This document shows, piece after piece, positions 1 to 5,298 of a stretch of DNA of 5,298 bases (its first letter is position 1; each line of letters starts with the position of its first letter). The translations under genes and the position numbers were made by a program. Below the pieces are notes generated by a model. The model was not told the DNA's origin. It did not search any database and saw only the letters and a program-made list of their open reading frames with translations. This stretch comes from Actinomycetes bacterium (GTDB taxonomy: Bacteria; Actinomycetota; Acidimicrobiia; Acidimicrobiales; RAAP-2): the NCBI GenBank assembly GCA_021802025.1, contig JAKABC010000122.1, positions 1-5,298 on the forward strand. Direction: 5' to 3'.

Positions 1-322
1 GATCGGCCTGCCCGACGACCTCGTCGGCCGGCTCGACGGCAAGTCCTCACTCGGTCGCCTCGGGCTCGTCATCCACTCGACGGCCGGCTTCATCGACGCG
101 GGCTGGGACGGTCACATCACCCTCGAGCTCAGTAACGTGGCCAACCTGCCGATCACCCTCTACCCGGGCATGAAGATCGGCCAGATCTCCTTCTTCCAGA
201 TGACGACGGCCGCCGAGCGCCCCTACGGCGCGCGCGGGCTGGGCTCGAAGTACAAGGGCCAGCGCGGGCCGACCCCGAGCCGCTACTCGGAGAACTTCGA
301 CGCGCGAGAGGAGCGGGGGTGA
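1..322 (+). CDS. dcd: dCTP deaminase, probably dUMP-forming (3' part only)
   Basis: The gene is cut by the left window edge. The visible frame, read from base 2, gives 106 residues, about the C-terminal 55% of a usual ~190-residue protein. The enzyme deaminates dCTP in the cytosol. Actinobacterial members are typically bifunctional and also remove pyrophosphate, giving dUMP for thymidylate synthesis. Visible hallmarks, numbered within the fragment: [13 protein letters not shown] (9-21), the STAGFID segment (26-32), [12 protein letters not shown] (39-50) whose Glu42 corresponds to the catalytic base (Glu138 in E. coli), PGMKIGQ (55-61), and the tail [14 protein letters not shown] (81-94). This tail closely resembles the M. 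tuberculosis enzyme and favours the bifunctional type. Small departures are Asp for Glu in the R-L-E-G motif and Ala for Pro in FIDPG. The TGA stop overlaps the next gene's GTG start. Family assignment is near certain; bifunctionality is inferred from similarity. Confidence 0.95.
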   Translation, partial: IGLPDDLVGRLDGKSSLGRLGLVIHSTAGFIDAGWDGHITLELSNVANLPITLYPGMKIGQISFFQMTTAAERPYGARGLGSKYKGQRGPTPSRYSENFDAREERG

Positions 323-2397
323 TCGCTCGGATCGTCATCGGGCTCGCGATCACCGCGCTCTGCTTCAGTGTCGCCGGGCGGCGCTTCTACTGGCTGAGCC
401 GGCTCATCCGCTCGGGCCGACCGGCGCCCGAACGCCGCCCGACTTTCGCCCGGGCGGCCGAGGTCGAGGTCGTCGAGGTCGCGGGTCAGCGCAAGCTCCT
501 GCGCTGGACGATCCCGGGCGTCGCGCACTTCTTCACGATGTGGGGCTTCACGATCCTGCTCGCCACCATCGTCGAGGCCTACGGCGCCCTCTTTGACCGC
601 GACTTCCACATCCCACTCATCGGCACCGACAACTGGCTCGCCTTCTTAGAGGACTTCTTCGCGACGGCCGTGCTCGTCGCGCTGGTGGTCTTCTCGATCA
701 TCCGGCTGGTGAACGCCCCGTCGCGCAAGCAGCGCGAGAGCCGCTTCTTCGGCAGCCACACCGGGGCGGCCTGGCTGACGCTGCTGCTCATCGGGCTCGT
801 CATCGTCACGCTCCTGGCGTATCGAGGCGCCCAGATCAACACCGGTCACTTCCCCTTCATGCGCTCGGGCTGGGTCGGGTACGCCCCGCTGCACACCCCG
901 TCGGGGTACGCCGCGCTGGCCTCGCCGTGGGCCTTCGCGAGCAAGGTCGTCGCCGGCTGGCTCGCCCCCCTGGGGGTCGGGGTGAACTCGGTCCTCGAGG
1001 CGGTCTTCGTGCTCGCGAACATCGCGGTGATCGCGGGGTTCTTGGTCTTCGTCTCGTACTCCAAGCACCTGCACATCTTCATGGCGCCGGTGAACGTCGC
1101 CTTCTCGCGCCGGCCCCGCGCCCTGGGCGGGCTCGACAAGACCCCCGACATGGACATGGAGCACGTCACCGAGGACACCGTCTTCGGGGTGGGCAAGATC
1201 GAGGACTTCACCTGGAAGCAGCTGCTCGACCTGGCCACCTGCACCGAGTGCGGGCGGTGCCAGAGCGTCTGTCCGGCCTGGACGACCGGCAAGCCCCTCA
1301 GCCCCAAGCTGCTCGTGATGGGCCTGCGCGACACGATGTTCGCCTCGGCCGACCGGCTGCTCACCGGCGCCGAGGGCGAGGTCGCGACCCTCGTGCCCAC
1401 CACGATCGACCCCGACGTGCTCTGGTCGTGCACCACGTGTGGGAGCTGCGTCGAGCAGTGCCCGGTCGACATCGAGCACGTCGACGCCATCATCGACATG
1501 CGCCGCTACGAGGTGCTGATGGAGAGCCGGTTCCCCAGCGAGGCGGCGCTGCTGCTGCGCAACATGGAGAACCAGGGCGACCCCTGGGGGCTCGGGGCGA
1601 GCAAGCGCACCGAGTGGCTCGGCGCCCTCGACTTCGAGGTCCCGATCGTCGAGGGGGAGATCCCCGCGGACCTCGAGTACCTCTACTGGGTGGGCTGCGC
1701 GGGGGCGCTCGACGAGCGCGGCCGCGCCCAGGTCGTCTCCACCGCGCGCATGCTGCACCGGGCCGGGATCGCCTTTGGCGTCCTCGGCCCGCGCGAGTCC
1801 TGCACCGGCGACCCGGCCCGGCGCATGGGCAACGAGTACCTCTTCCAGGAGATGGCCAAGGCCAACATCGAGACCCTCAGGGAAGCCCGGGTCACCAAGG
1901 TCGTGGCGAGCTGTCCCCACTGCTTCAACACGATCAAGAACGAGTACCCGGCCCTGGGCGGGGAGTTCGAGGTGATCCACCACTCCGAGCTGCTCGGCCA
2001 TCTCGTCGCCACCGGTCGGCTCACCCCCGGGGTCAACTTCACCGGGACGGTCACCTACCACGACCCCTGCTACCTGGGTCGGCACAACCGGGTCTTCGAC
2101 GAGCCCCGCTCGGTTATCGGCGCGGTCCCCGGGGCCACGACGATCGAGATGCGCCGGCACCGCGAGCGGGGGTTCTGCTGCGGCGCCGGGGGGGCACGGA
2201 TGTGGATGGAGGAGTCGATCGGCAAGCGGGTCAACCTCGAGCGGACCGAGGAGGCCCTCGCCACGGGCGCGGACGTGATCTCGACGGCCTGCCCGTTCTG
2301 CATGATCATGCTCGACGACGCCGTCAAGGCCTCGGGGCGGGGCGACGACGTCGCCGTGCTCGACATCAGCCAGGTGGTCGAGCGCTCCCTCGCCTAG
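319..2397 (+). CDS. Membrane Fe-S oxidoreductase, EtfD-like (heme b domain, two 4Fe-4S sites, two CCG domains)
   Basis: This 692-residue protein has a membrane N-terminus and a cytosolic iron-sulfur C-terminus. About five hydrophobic stretches (near 3-20, 64-92, 106-131, 148-169, 205-262) resemble a NarI-type heme-b domain; His70, His250 and His252 are candidate heme ligands. Two ferredoxin motifs follow: Cys308/311/314/318 and Cys371/374/377/381. Two CCG (heterodisulfide-reductase/GlpC) repeats come next: Cys460, Cys495, Cys532, Cys535, then Cys584, Cys620-621, Cys658, Cys661. The first repeat has Cys-Thr instead of Cys-Cys. This order matches M. tuberculosis Rv0338c (EtfD), a membrane ETF dehydrogenase feeding electrons from acyl-CoA oxidation to quinone. 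Other relatives serve glycerol-phosphate, lactate or heterodisulfide oxidation, so the donor is inferred; no etfBA is in view. The GTG start at 319 is chosen because AGAGGAG (307-313) lies 5 nt upstream and it overlaps the dcd stop, suggesting translational coupling. Leu110 uses a rare TTA codon (646-648). Confidence 0.85.
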   Translation: MIARIVIGLAITALCFSVAGRRFYWLSRLIRSGRPAPERRPTFARAAEVEVVEVAGQRKLLRWTIPGVAHFFTMWGFTILLATIVEAYGALFDRDFHIPLIGTDNWLAFLEDFFATAVLVALVVFSIIRLVNAPSRKQRESRFFGSHTGAAWLTLLLIGLVIVTLLAYRGAQINTGHFPFMRSGWVGYAPLHTPSGYAALASPWAFASKVVAGWLAPLGVGVNSVLEAVFVLANIAVIAGFLVFVSYSKHLHIFMAPVNVAFSRRPRALGGLDKTPDMDMEHVTEDTVFGVGKIEDFTWKQLLDLATCTECGRCQSVCPAWTTGKPLSPKLLVMGLRDTMFASADRLLTGAEGEVATLVPTTIDPDVLWSCTTCGSCVEQCPVDIEHVDAIIDMRRYEVLMESRFPSEAALLLRNMENQGDPWGLGASKRTEWLGALDFEVPIVEGEIPADLEYLYWVGCAGALDERGRAQVVSTARMLHRAGIAFGVLGPRESCTGDPARRMGNEYLFQEMAKANIETLREARVTKVVASCPHCFNTIKNEYPALGGEFEVIHHSELLGHLVATGRLTPGVNFTGTVTYHDPCYLGRHNRVFDEPRSVIGAVPGATTIEMRRHRERGFCCGAGGARMWMEESIGKRVNLERTEEALATGADVISTACPFCMIMLDDAVKASGRGDDVAVLDISQVVERSLA

Positions 2398-2855
2398 GGC
2401 GGTGACCCCTCGCGGGGGCTCGAGAGCAGACGGCGGGCCCAGCGAAGAGTCGGCTCAGCGAGGGTCGGGAGCCACGTCGCGTCGTTCACCTCGTCGAGGC
2501 TCAGCCAGCGGACGAGGTCGTGGTTGTCGCCGTCGTCTTGGTGGGCGAGAGTGAGCGCGGGGACGCCTATGACCTCGGCGCGTCGGTAGGCGGCGACCAC
2601 GTCGTGAACCCCGTCGTCGAGCTCGATCGACCAGCGCGCGAGCTCGAGCGTGGCGCCCGGTGCCACGTGGACGCCCGTCTCCTCGTAGACCTCGCGGCGA
2701 AGGGCGTCGTCGATCGACTCACCGGGGGCGAGCCGGCCGCCGGGCAGGTCCCACCGACCGCTCCAAGGCCCGTTTGCGATCCTCACCGCGAGGATGCCCG
2801 CCGCGTGGACGACGAGCGCGCGCTGGGCGAACCAGACCGTGGAGATCTCGGACAT
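2394..2855 (-). CDS. Nudix hydrolase
   Basis: This 153-residue protein carries a complete Nudix box at residues 40-62: Gly40, Glu46, Arg54, Glu55, Glu58, Glu59, Gly61, matching GX5EX7REUXEEXGU with no mismatch. It should be a cytosolic, Mg-dependent enzyme hydrolysing a nucleoside diphosphate linked to another group. The preceding WDLPGG is typical of MutT/ADP-ribose-type members. The substrate cannot be read from sequence. I start it at ATG 2855-2853 because [11 protein letters not shown] leads straight into the first Nudix strand. The frame stays open upstream to 3041, but that part is Arg/Ser/Thr-rich, resembles no domain and overlaps the DUF3024 gene. No Shine-Dalgarno precedes the ATG, so it may be leaderless or read by ribosomes leaving the DUF3024 gene 58 nt upstream. 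Its TAG stop lies in a CTAG palindrome shared with the stop of the convergent oxidoreductase gene. Confidence 0.9.
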   Translation of the reverse strand: MSEISTVWFAQRALVVHAAGILAVRIANGPWSGRWDLPGGRLAPGESIDDALRREVYEETGVHVAPGATLELARWSIELDDGVHDVVAAYRRAEVIGVPALTLAHQDDGDNHDLVRWLSLDEVNDATWLPTLAEPTLRWARRLLSSPREGSPP

Positions 2856-2856
2856 G

Positions 2857-2869
2857 GCGACAGTGTCGC
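2857..2869. repeat. Short perfect inverted repeat abutting the Nudix start codon
   Basis: GCGACA and TGTCGC form a perfect 6+6 inverted repeat around one central base. It ends one base from the Nudix ATG (2855), in the 58-nt gap after the DUF3024 gene. It could be a protein-binding site or, in RNA, a hairpin with too small a loop to close fully. The palindrome is seen directly; any function is a guess, and chance repeats of this length are not rare in GC-rich DNA. Confidence 0.3.
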
Positions 2870-2913
2870 AGAGTCTTTGCGGTCGTCGCGGCCCGTGGCC
2901 TGCGCGGCGGGCG

Positions 2914-3249
2914 TCAGCCCCAGAAGACGCCCGTCGGGTCTCGGTCGAGCACCTCGATAACCTCGTCGACCTTCCCGGGCGGCGCCTCTTCGAAGCGGTG
3001 CCAGCGCCCGTCGCGGTCGGACCAGTAGAGGGTCCACTCATCGAGGGCCGGCTCGAAGCGCAGCTGGGCGACGCGCGTCTCTCGGGGGGCCGACCCCGAC
3101 TCGCCCCCCTTAGGCGCCCGGGCTCGAACGATGGTGACCGAGTGGCCCGTCGCGTGGGCCGAAACGCGCCACCGGTCCACGGTCTTTTGTGGGCGCCGAT
3201 CGCAGTAGGCCTCGATGCGCGCCAGCTCGTCGCGGGGCAGCTCGCTCAC
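2914..3249 (-). CDS. DUF3024 domain protein
   Basis: This 111-residue soluble protein shows the features I associate with the DUF3024 family: an N-terminal helix ending in IEAYCDRR (12-19), a strand TLYWSDRDGRWHRF (73-86) matching the family's LYW-x-R/D-x-D-x-(K/R)WH core, and a C-terminal end DRDPTGVFWG (102-111) corresponding to the usual DxDPxGxFFG/FWG finish. Family function is unknown, and none is assigned here. There is no signal peptide or membrane segment. Start choice: GTG at 3249-3247 begins the family-like N-terminus, and no better start is seen. No Shine-Dalgarno precedes it, but a TAGCCT hexamer 7 nt upstream suggests a leaderless mRNA. It is the promoter-proximal member of a leftward pair with the Nudix gene 58 nt downstream, and it is divergent from amt. 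Confidence 0.82.
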   Translation of the reverse strand: MSELPRDELARIEAYCDRRPQKTVDRWRVSAHATGHSVTIVRARAPKGGESGSAPRETRVAQLRFEPALDEWTLYWSDRDGRWHRFEEAPPGKVDEVIEVLDRDPTGVFWG

Positions 3250-3256
3250 GGGCCCG

Positions 3257-3262
3257 AGGCTA
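3257..3262 (-). promoter_or_regulatory. Candidate -10 box for the DUF3024-Nudix pair (leaderless)
   Basis: On the minus strand TAGCCT matches the actinobacterial TANNNT -10 pattern and is followed by exactly 7 nt and then the GTG of the DUF3024 gene. This places the predicted transcription start on or next to the start codon. It fits the missing Shine-Dalgarno and the common use of leaderless mRNAs in actinobacteria. No convincing -35 box is seen 17-18 nt further upstream. Confidence 0.4.
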
Positions 3263-3311
3263 CGGCGGCGCCTTCGACGCCACCGGGGACCTTCGGCCCC
3301 TCGTCTAGAGC

Positions 3312-3339
3312 GCGCGCCTGGGGGTTCTCTCAGGCGCGC
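3312..3339. repeat. 9-bp inverted repeat (hairpin) upstream of amt
   Basis: GCGCGCCTG (3312-3320) and CAGGCGCGC (3331-3339) are perfect inverted copies flanking a 10-nt spacer, GGGGTTCTCT. It lies in the DUF3024/amt divergent region, 5 bp before the GlnR-like boxes. It might be an operator arm, or a structure insulating the two divergent units. There is no T-tract on either side, so a canonical intrinsic terminator is not supported. Confidence 0.45.
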
Positions 3340-3344
3340 CAGCG

Positions 3345-3382
3345 TTCACACCGGCGAAACACGTCGCTAACGGCGCGGAAAC
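3345..3382 (+). promoter_or_regulatory. GlnR-like operator upstream of amt-glnK
   Basis: Four 5-bp boxes lie exactly 11 bp apart: TTCAC (3345-3349), GAAAC (3356-3360), CTAAC (3367-3371) and GAAAC (3378-3382), each pair separated by 6 bp. This is the a-b-a-b layout reported for GlnR, the OmpR-family nitrogen regulator of Streptomyces and mycobacteria (gTnAc-n6-GaAAc, repeated). Both b boxes are perfect; both a boxes differ only at the weak first base. The site ends 62 bp before the amt start codon, where an activator of an ammonium-uptake operon is expected. I see no clear TANNNT -10 box between it and amt, so the transcription start is unknown. Boxes and spacing are seen; GlnR binding is inferred. 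Confidence 0.72.
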
Positions 3383-3432
3383 GCCGGGCTGGGAGCCTGG
3401 GGCCACGTCGAGGCCAGCGTCGTCCTCCCGGA

Positions 3433-3440
3433 AAGGAGGA
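3433..3440 (+). promoter_or_regulatory. Strong ribosome binding site that fixes the amt start
   Basis: AAGGAGGA is close to a full anti-16S match and sits 4 nt before GTG 3445. It decides the amt start: the same frame is open far upstream (to 2794), but that extension crosses two minus-strand genes and the operator and encodes no membrane or Amt-like sequence. Confidence 0.9.
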
Positions 3441-3444
3441 GAAC

Positions 3445-4854
3445 GTGCTCTGGGCTACGAACATCCCGTACCCGAGTTGGCTGAACCCCGGGGACAACAC
3501 CTGGCAGCTCGTGGCCGCGACCCTGGTGGGGCTGATGAGCCTGCCGGGCATCGCCGTGCTCTACGGCGGCCTGGTGCGCAAGAAGTGGATCGTGAACACC
3601 ATGCTCATGGTCTTCTCGGGCTTCTCCTTGACCCTCGTGGTGTGGATGCTCTGGGGCTACAACCTGGCCTTCGGGCCGCTCAGCCACTTCGGGCCCACGG
3701 GCTCGTTCTGGAGCGGGTTCATCGGCCACTTCACGCCGCTCTCGACCGCCGGCAGTGAGCAGGGCCAGGCGGTCTCGGGGGCCAATTCGGTGATCCCCTT
3801 CCACTTCTCGACCGCGACGCTCGCCTACTTCCAGTTCGTCTTCGCCGCGATCACCCCCCTGCTCTTCCTCGGCGGGCTCGTCGGCCGGCTCAAGTTCAAG
3901 GCGTGGCTGCTCATCGTGCCGTTGTGGATCACCCTCATCTACACCGTGAACGCCGCGCTGCTCTGGGGCGGGGGCTTCTTCGCCCAGAAGGGCGCGGTCG
4001 ACTACTCGGGCGGCTACGTCATCCACCTCGCGGCCGGCGTGGCGGCCTTCGTGGGGGCGGCGATCGTCGGCCCGCGGCGTTGGCAGGACCGGGAGAACGC
4101 CTTCCCCTCGAACCTGATGATGGTGGCGATCGGGGCCGGGATCCTGTGGCTCGGGTGGAACGGCTTCAACGGAGGCGACCCCTTCTACGCCGGGGCCGAC
4201 GCGGCCTCGGCCGTGCTCAACACCAACGTCGCCACGGCGGCCGCCCTGCTCACCTGGCTCTTCTGGGACATGTTCGCCTCGCGCCAGAAGAAGCCGACCT
4301 TCCTCGGGGCGATCAACGGGATGATCTGCGGGCTGGTCGCGATCACGCCCTCGGCCGGCTGGGTCAACGGGGTGGGCGCCCTGCTCGTCGGGCTGATCGC
4401 CTCGACGGTCGTCTGGTTCGCCTGGAACTACGTCTCGCGGCTGCGGCCCTTCTCCAAGGTCGACGACGCCCTCGGGGTCGTCTACACCCACGGCTTCGCC
4501 GGGCTGACCGGGGGGCTGCTCGTGGGGCTCCTCGCCGACCCCAAGATGGTCGAGTACGGGGTGAGTGGCGCCCACTACAAGGGGGCCGGGTCCTTCAGCG
4601 TCGGCGGGTGGTTCTTCACCCACTCCTTCCACCAGCTCTGGGAGCAGTTCCTGGCGGCGGTGTGGATCATCTGCTACACGGGTATCGGGACGGCCGTCAT
4701 CTTCTACGTGGTGAAGAAGCTCGTCGGACTGCGCGAGGACGACCTCACGCTGCGCGAGGGCGACATCGCCATCCACGAGGAGGAGGCCTTCCCCGAGCCC
4801 ACCTTCGGCGAGCCCGTCGCCTCGCCGAGCCACCTGCACCCCGACAACGTCTGA
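3445..4854 (+). CDS. amt: Ammonium transporter (Amt family)
   Basis: This 469-residue integral membrane protein should be a trimeric channel that brings ammonium into the cell. Family landmarks run in order: PGIAVLYGGLVRKK in the first helix (34-47), the FQFVFAAIT pore segment (129-137), LLWGGGFF (172-179), DYSGGYVIH with Asp186 and first pore His194, GWNGFN with Phe241, and YTHGFAG with second pore His349. The twin-His pair and conserved Asp are therefore intact. About eleven hydrophobic helices are visible and there is no obvious cleaved signal peptide. The cytosolic tail keeps GLR and REGD, the region that contacts GlnK. Odd points: Asp245 occupies the position of E. coli AmtB Ser219 (FNAGS becomes FNGGD), the usual AER after the pore helix is VGR (146-148), and the loop between the second and third helices is long. 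GlnK follows 11 nt later, and GlnR-like boxes lie upstream. Confidence 0.96.
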   Translation: MLWATNIPYPSWLNPGDNTWQLVAATLVGLMSLPGIAVLYGGLVRKKWIVNTMLMVFSGFSLTLVVWMLWGYNLAFGPLSHFGPTGSFWSGFIGHFTPLSTAGSEQGQAVSGANSVIPFHFSTATLAYFQFVFAAITPLLFLGGLVGRLKFKAWLLIVPLWITLIYTVNAALLWGGGFFAQKGAVDYSGGYVIHLAAGVAAFVGAAIVGPRRWQDRENAFPSNLMMVAIGAGILWLGWNGFNGGDPFYAGADAASAVLNTNVATAAALLTWLFWDMFASRQKKPTFLGAINGMICGLVAITPSAGWVNGVGALLVGLIASTVVWFAWNYVSRLRPFSKVDDALGVVYTHGFAGLTGGLLVGLLADPKMVEYGVSGAHYKGAGSFSVGGWFFTHSFHQLWEQFLAAVWIICYTGIGTAVIFYVVKKLVGLREDDLTLREGDIAIHEEEAFPEPTFGEPVASPSHLHPDNV

Positions 4855-4865
4855 TTGGAGAGACC

Positions 4866-5204
4866 GTGAAGCTCGTCACCGCCGTCATCAAGCCCTTCAA
4901 GCTCGACGAGGTCAAAGAGGCGGTCAAGGCCGCCGGCATCTCGGGCATGACCGTCACCCAGTCCCGCGGATTCGGCCGCACCGGCAGCCACATCGAGATC
5001 TACCGGGGCAAGGAGTACGAGTTCGACTTCGTCGACAAGGTGCGCTGCGAGGTGGTCTGCGACGACGACCACGTCGACGCCCTCATCGACTCGATCGTCC
5101 AGGCCGCGCGCACCGACACCGTCGGTGACGGCATGGCCTGGGTCACCGACATCGAGCACGTGGTGCGCATCCGCACCAACGATCGGGGCGGTGACGCCCT
5201 CTAG
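4866..5204 (+). CDS. glnK: Nitrogen regulatory protein PII (GlnK type), divergent nucleotide site
   Basis: This 112-residue protein aligns end to end, without gaps, with E. coli GlnK and GlnB from MKLVTAVIKPFKLDEV to the RIRT near the C-terminus. PII trimers sense ATP/ADP and 2-oxoglutarate, and block Amt by inserting T-loops into its pores. Conserved here are GFGR (35-38), Arg47 (the pore-plugging T-loop residue), Tyr51 (the uridylylation/adenylylation site), Lys58, Thr83, GDG (87-89), and Arg101 and Arg103. Unusual are Thr39 for Gln, Gly40-Ser41 for Lys-Gly, Lys49 for Ala, Asp57 for Pro, Asp84-Thr85 for Gly-Lys, and Met90 for Lys. Gln39, Lys90 and their neighbours normally bind Mg-ATP and 2-oxoglutarate. 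GTG 4866 has GGAG (4857-4860) 5 nt upstream. Close linkage to amt favours a GlnK role. No glnD or glnE is in view. Confidence 0.95.
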   Translation: MKLVTAVIKPFKLDEVKEAVKAAGISGMTVTQSRGFGRTGSHIEIYRGKEYEFDFVDKVRCEVVCDDDHVDALIDSIVQAARTDTVGDGMAWVTDIEHVVRIRTNDRGGDAL

Positions 5205-5208
5205 GACC

Positions 5209-5253
5209 CCGACCGGGGCCGTCGCACCCCCCACCGGCGGTGGCCCCGGTCGG
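5209..5253 (+). terminator. GC-rich hairpin, probable end of the amt-glnK transcript
   Basis: CCGACCGGGGCC (5209-5220) pairs perfectly with GGCCCCGGTCGG (5242-5253). Two G-U pairs and three G-C pairs extend the stem to about 17 bp, leaving an 11-nt loop. It starts 5 nt after the glnK stop. No T-tract follows, so it is not a canonical intrinsic terminator, but such hairpins are common at gene ends in high-GC actinobacteria. The symmetric stem could act on transcripts from either direction. The last 45 bases (5254-5298) hold no gene I can support. Confidence 0.65.
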
Positions 5254-5298
5254 CGGGCCGGGCCGGGGCGTCAGCCGGCCTGGCGCGCCACGGCCGCG

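Noticed and set aside
646..2160. Long minus-strand open frame opposite the oxidoreductase
   Set aside because: It is dominated by Gly, Arg, Asp, Pro and His with no recognisable domain, a typical shadow of a GC-rich coding strand.
927..2405. Long plus-strand open frame inside the oxidoreductase
   Set aside because: Its Arg/Gly/Pro-rich composition and lack of domains mark it as a +1/+2 shadow; the real frame has all the cysteine motifs.
2856..3041. N-terminal extension of the Nudix protein
   Set aside because: It overlaps the DUF3024 gene on the same strand in another frame and is low-complexity Arg/Ser/Thr sequence; the Nudix fold starts at the 2855 ATG.
3280..3300. Small stem around CTTCGG in the divergent region
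   Set aside because: The stem is only about 6 bp with a bulge and no T-tract, and such stems are common by chance at this GC content.
2794..3444. Upstream extension of the amt frame, adding about 217 residues
   Set aside because: It crosses the DUF3024 gene, the Nudix start and the operator region, is Arg/Pro-rich with no Amt-like sequence, and a near-perfect Shine-Dalgarno sits right before GTG 3445.
3367..4839. Long minus-strand open frame opposite amt
   Set aside because: It is Glu/Asp/Gly/Arg/Pro-rich without domain structure, while the opposite frame is a clear 469-residue Amt.
3903..4865. Open frame running into glnK from inside amt
   Set aside because: The translation is Arg/Gly-rich shadow of the amt gene; PII proteins begin with MKLVTAVIKPFKL, which starts at GTG 4866 behind a Shine-Dalgarno.
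5271..5298. Possible end of a convergent minus-strand gene, with TGA at 5273-5271
   Set aside because: Only 8 codons are visible before the window edge, too few to distinguish from chance; it would fit a bidirectional terminator at 5209-5253.

Overview
The window is uniformly very GC-rich (roughly 70% by eye, with G/C at most third codon positions). It uses GTG starts for at least four of six genes, and its dCTP deaminase end is of the mycobacterial type. This points to a high-GC actinobacterium. An Acidimicrobiia-like or other deep actinobacterial lineage is possible, but nothing here fixes it. All genes look like ordinary chromosomal genes; there is no tRNA, rRNA, CRISPR array, insertion sequence or phage gene.

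Left block, + strand (1-2397): the 3' end of dcd (dCTP deaminase, probably the bifunctional dUMP-forming type) overlaps by 4 nt (GTGA) the start of a 692-residue membrane Fe-S oxidoreductase. That protein has a heme-b-like membrane domain, two 4Fe-4S motifs and two CCG domains, the architecture of actinobacterial EtfD, which passes electrons from ETF to the quinone pool. Middle block, - strand (3249-2394): a small leftward pair, a DUF3024 protein followed 58 nt later by a Nudix hydrolase. The Nudix gene and the oxidoreductase converge so tightly that one CTAG palindrome supplies both stop codons.

Right block, + strand (3445-5204): amt (ammonium channel) and glnK (PII signal protein), 11 nt apart, followed by a strong GC-rich hairpin. 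The 195-nt divergent region upstream of amt holds four 5-bp boxes spaced exactly 11 bp apart (TTCAC, GAAAC, CTAAC, GAAAC). These match the a-b-a-b layout of the actinobacterial GlnR nitrogen-control operator. The inferred logic is that nitrogen limitation switches on amt-glnK through a GlnR-type regulator, Amt conducts ammonium, and GlnK plugs Amt when nitrogen is plentiful.

I do not see a wholly new system. The points most worth a second look are: the GlnR-like operator; the PII protein, which keeps Tyr51 and Arg47 but has changed several nucleotide- and effector-site residues (Thr39 for Gln, Thr85 for Lys, Met90 for Lys); an Amt with Asp where AmtB has Ser219; and the compact gene junctions.
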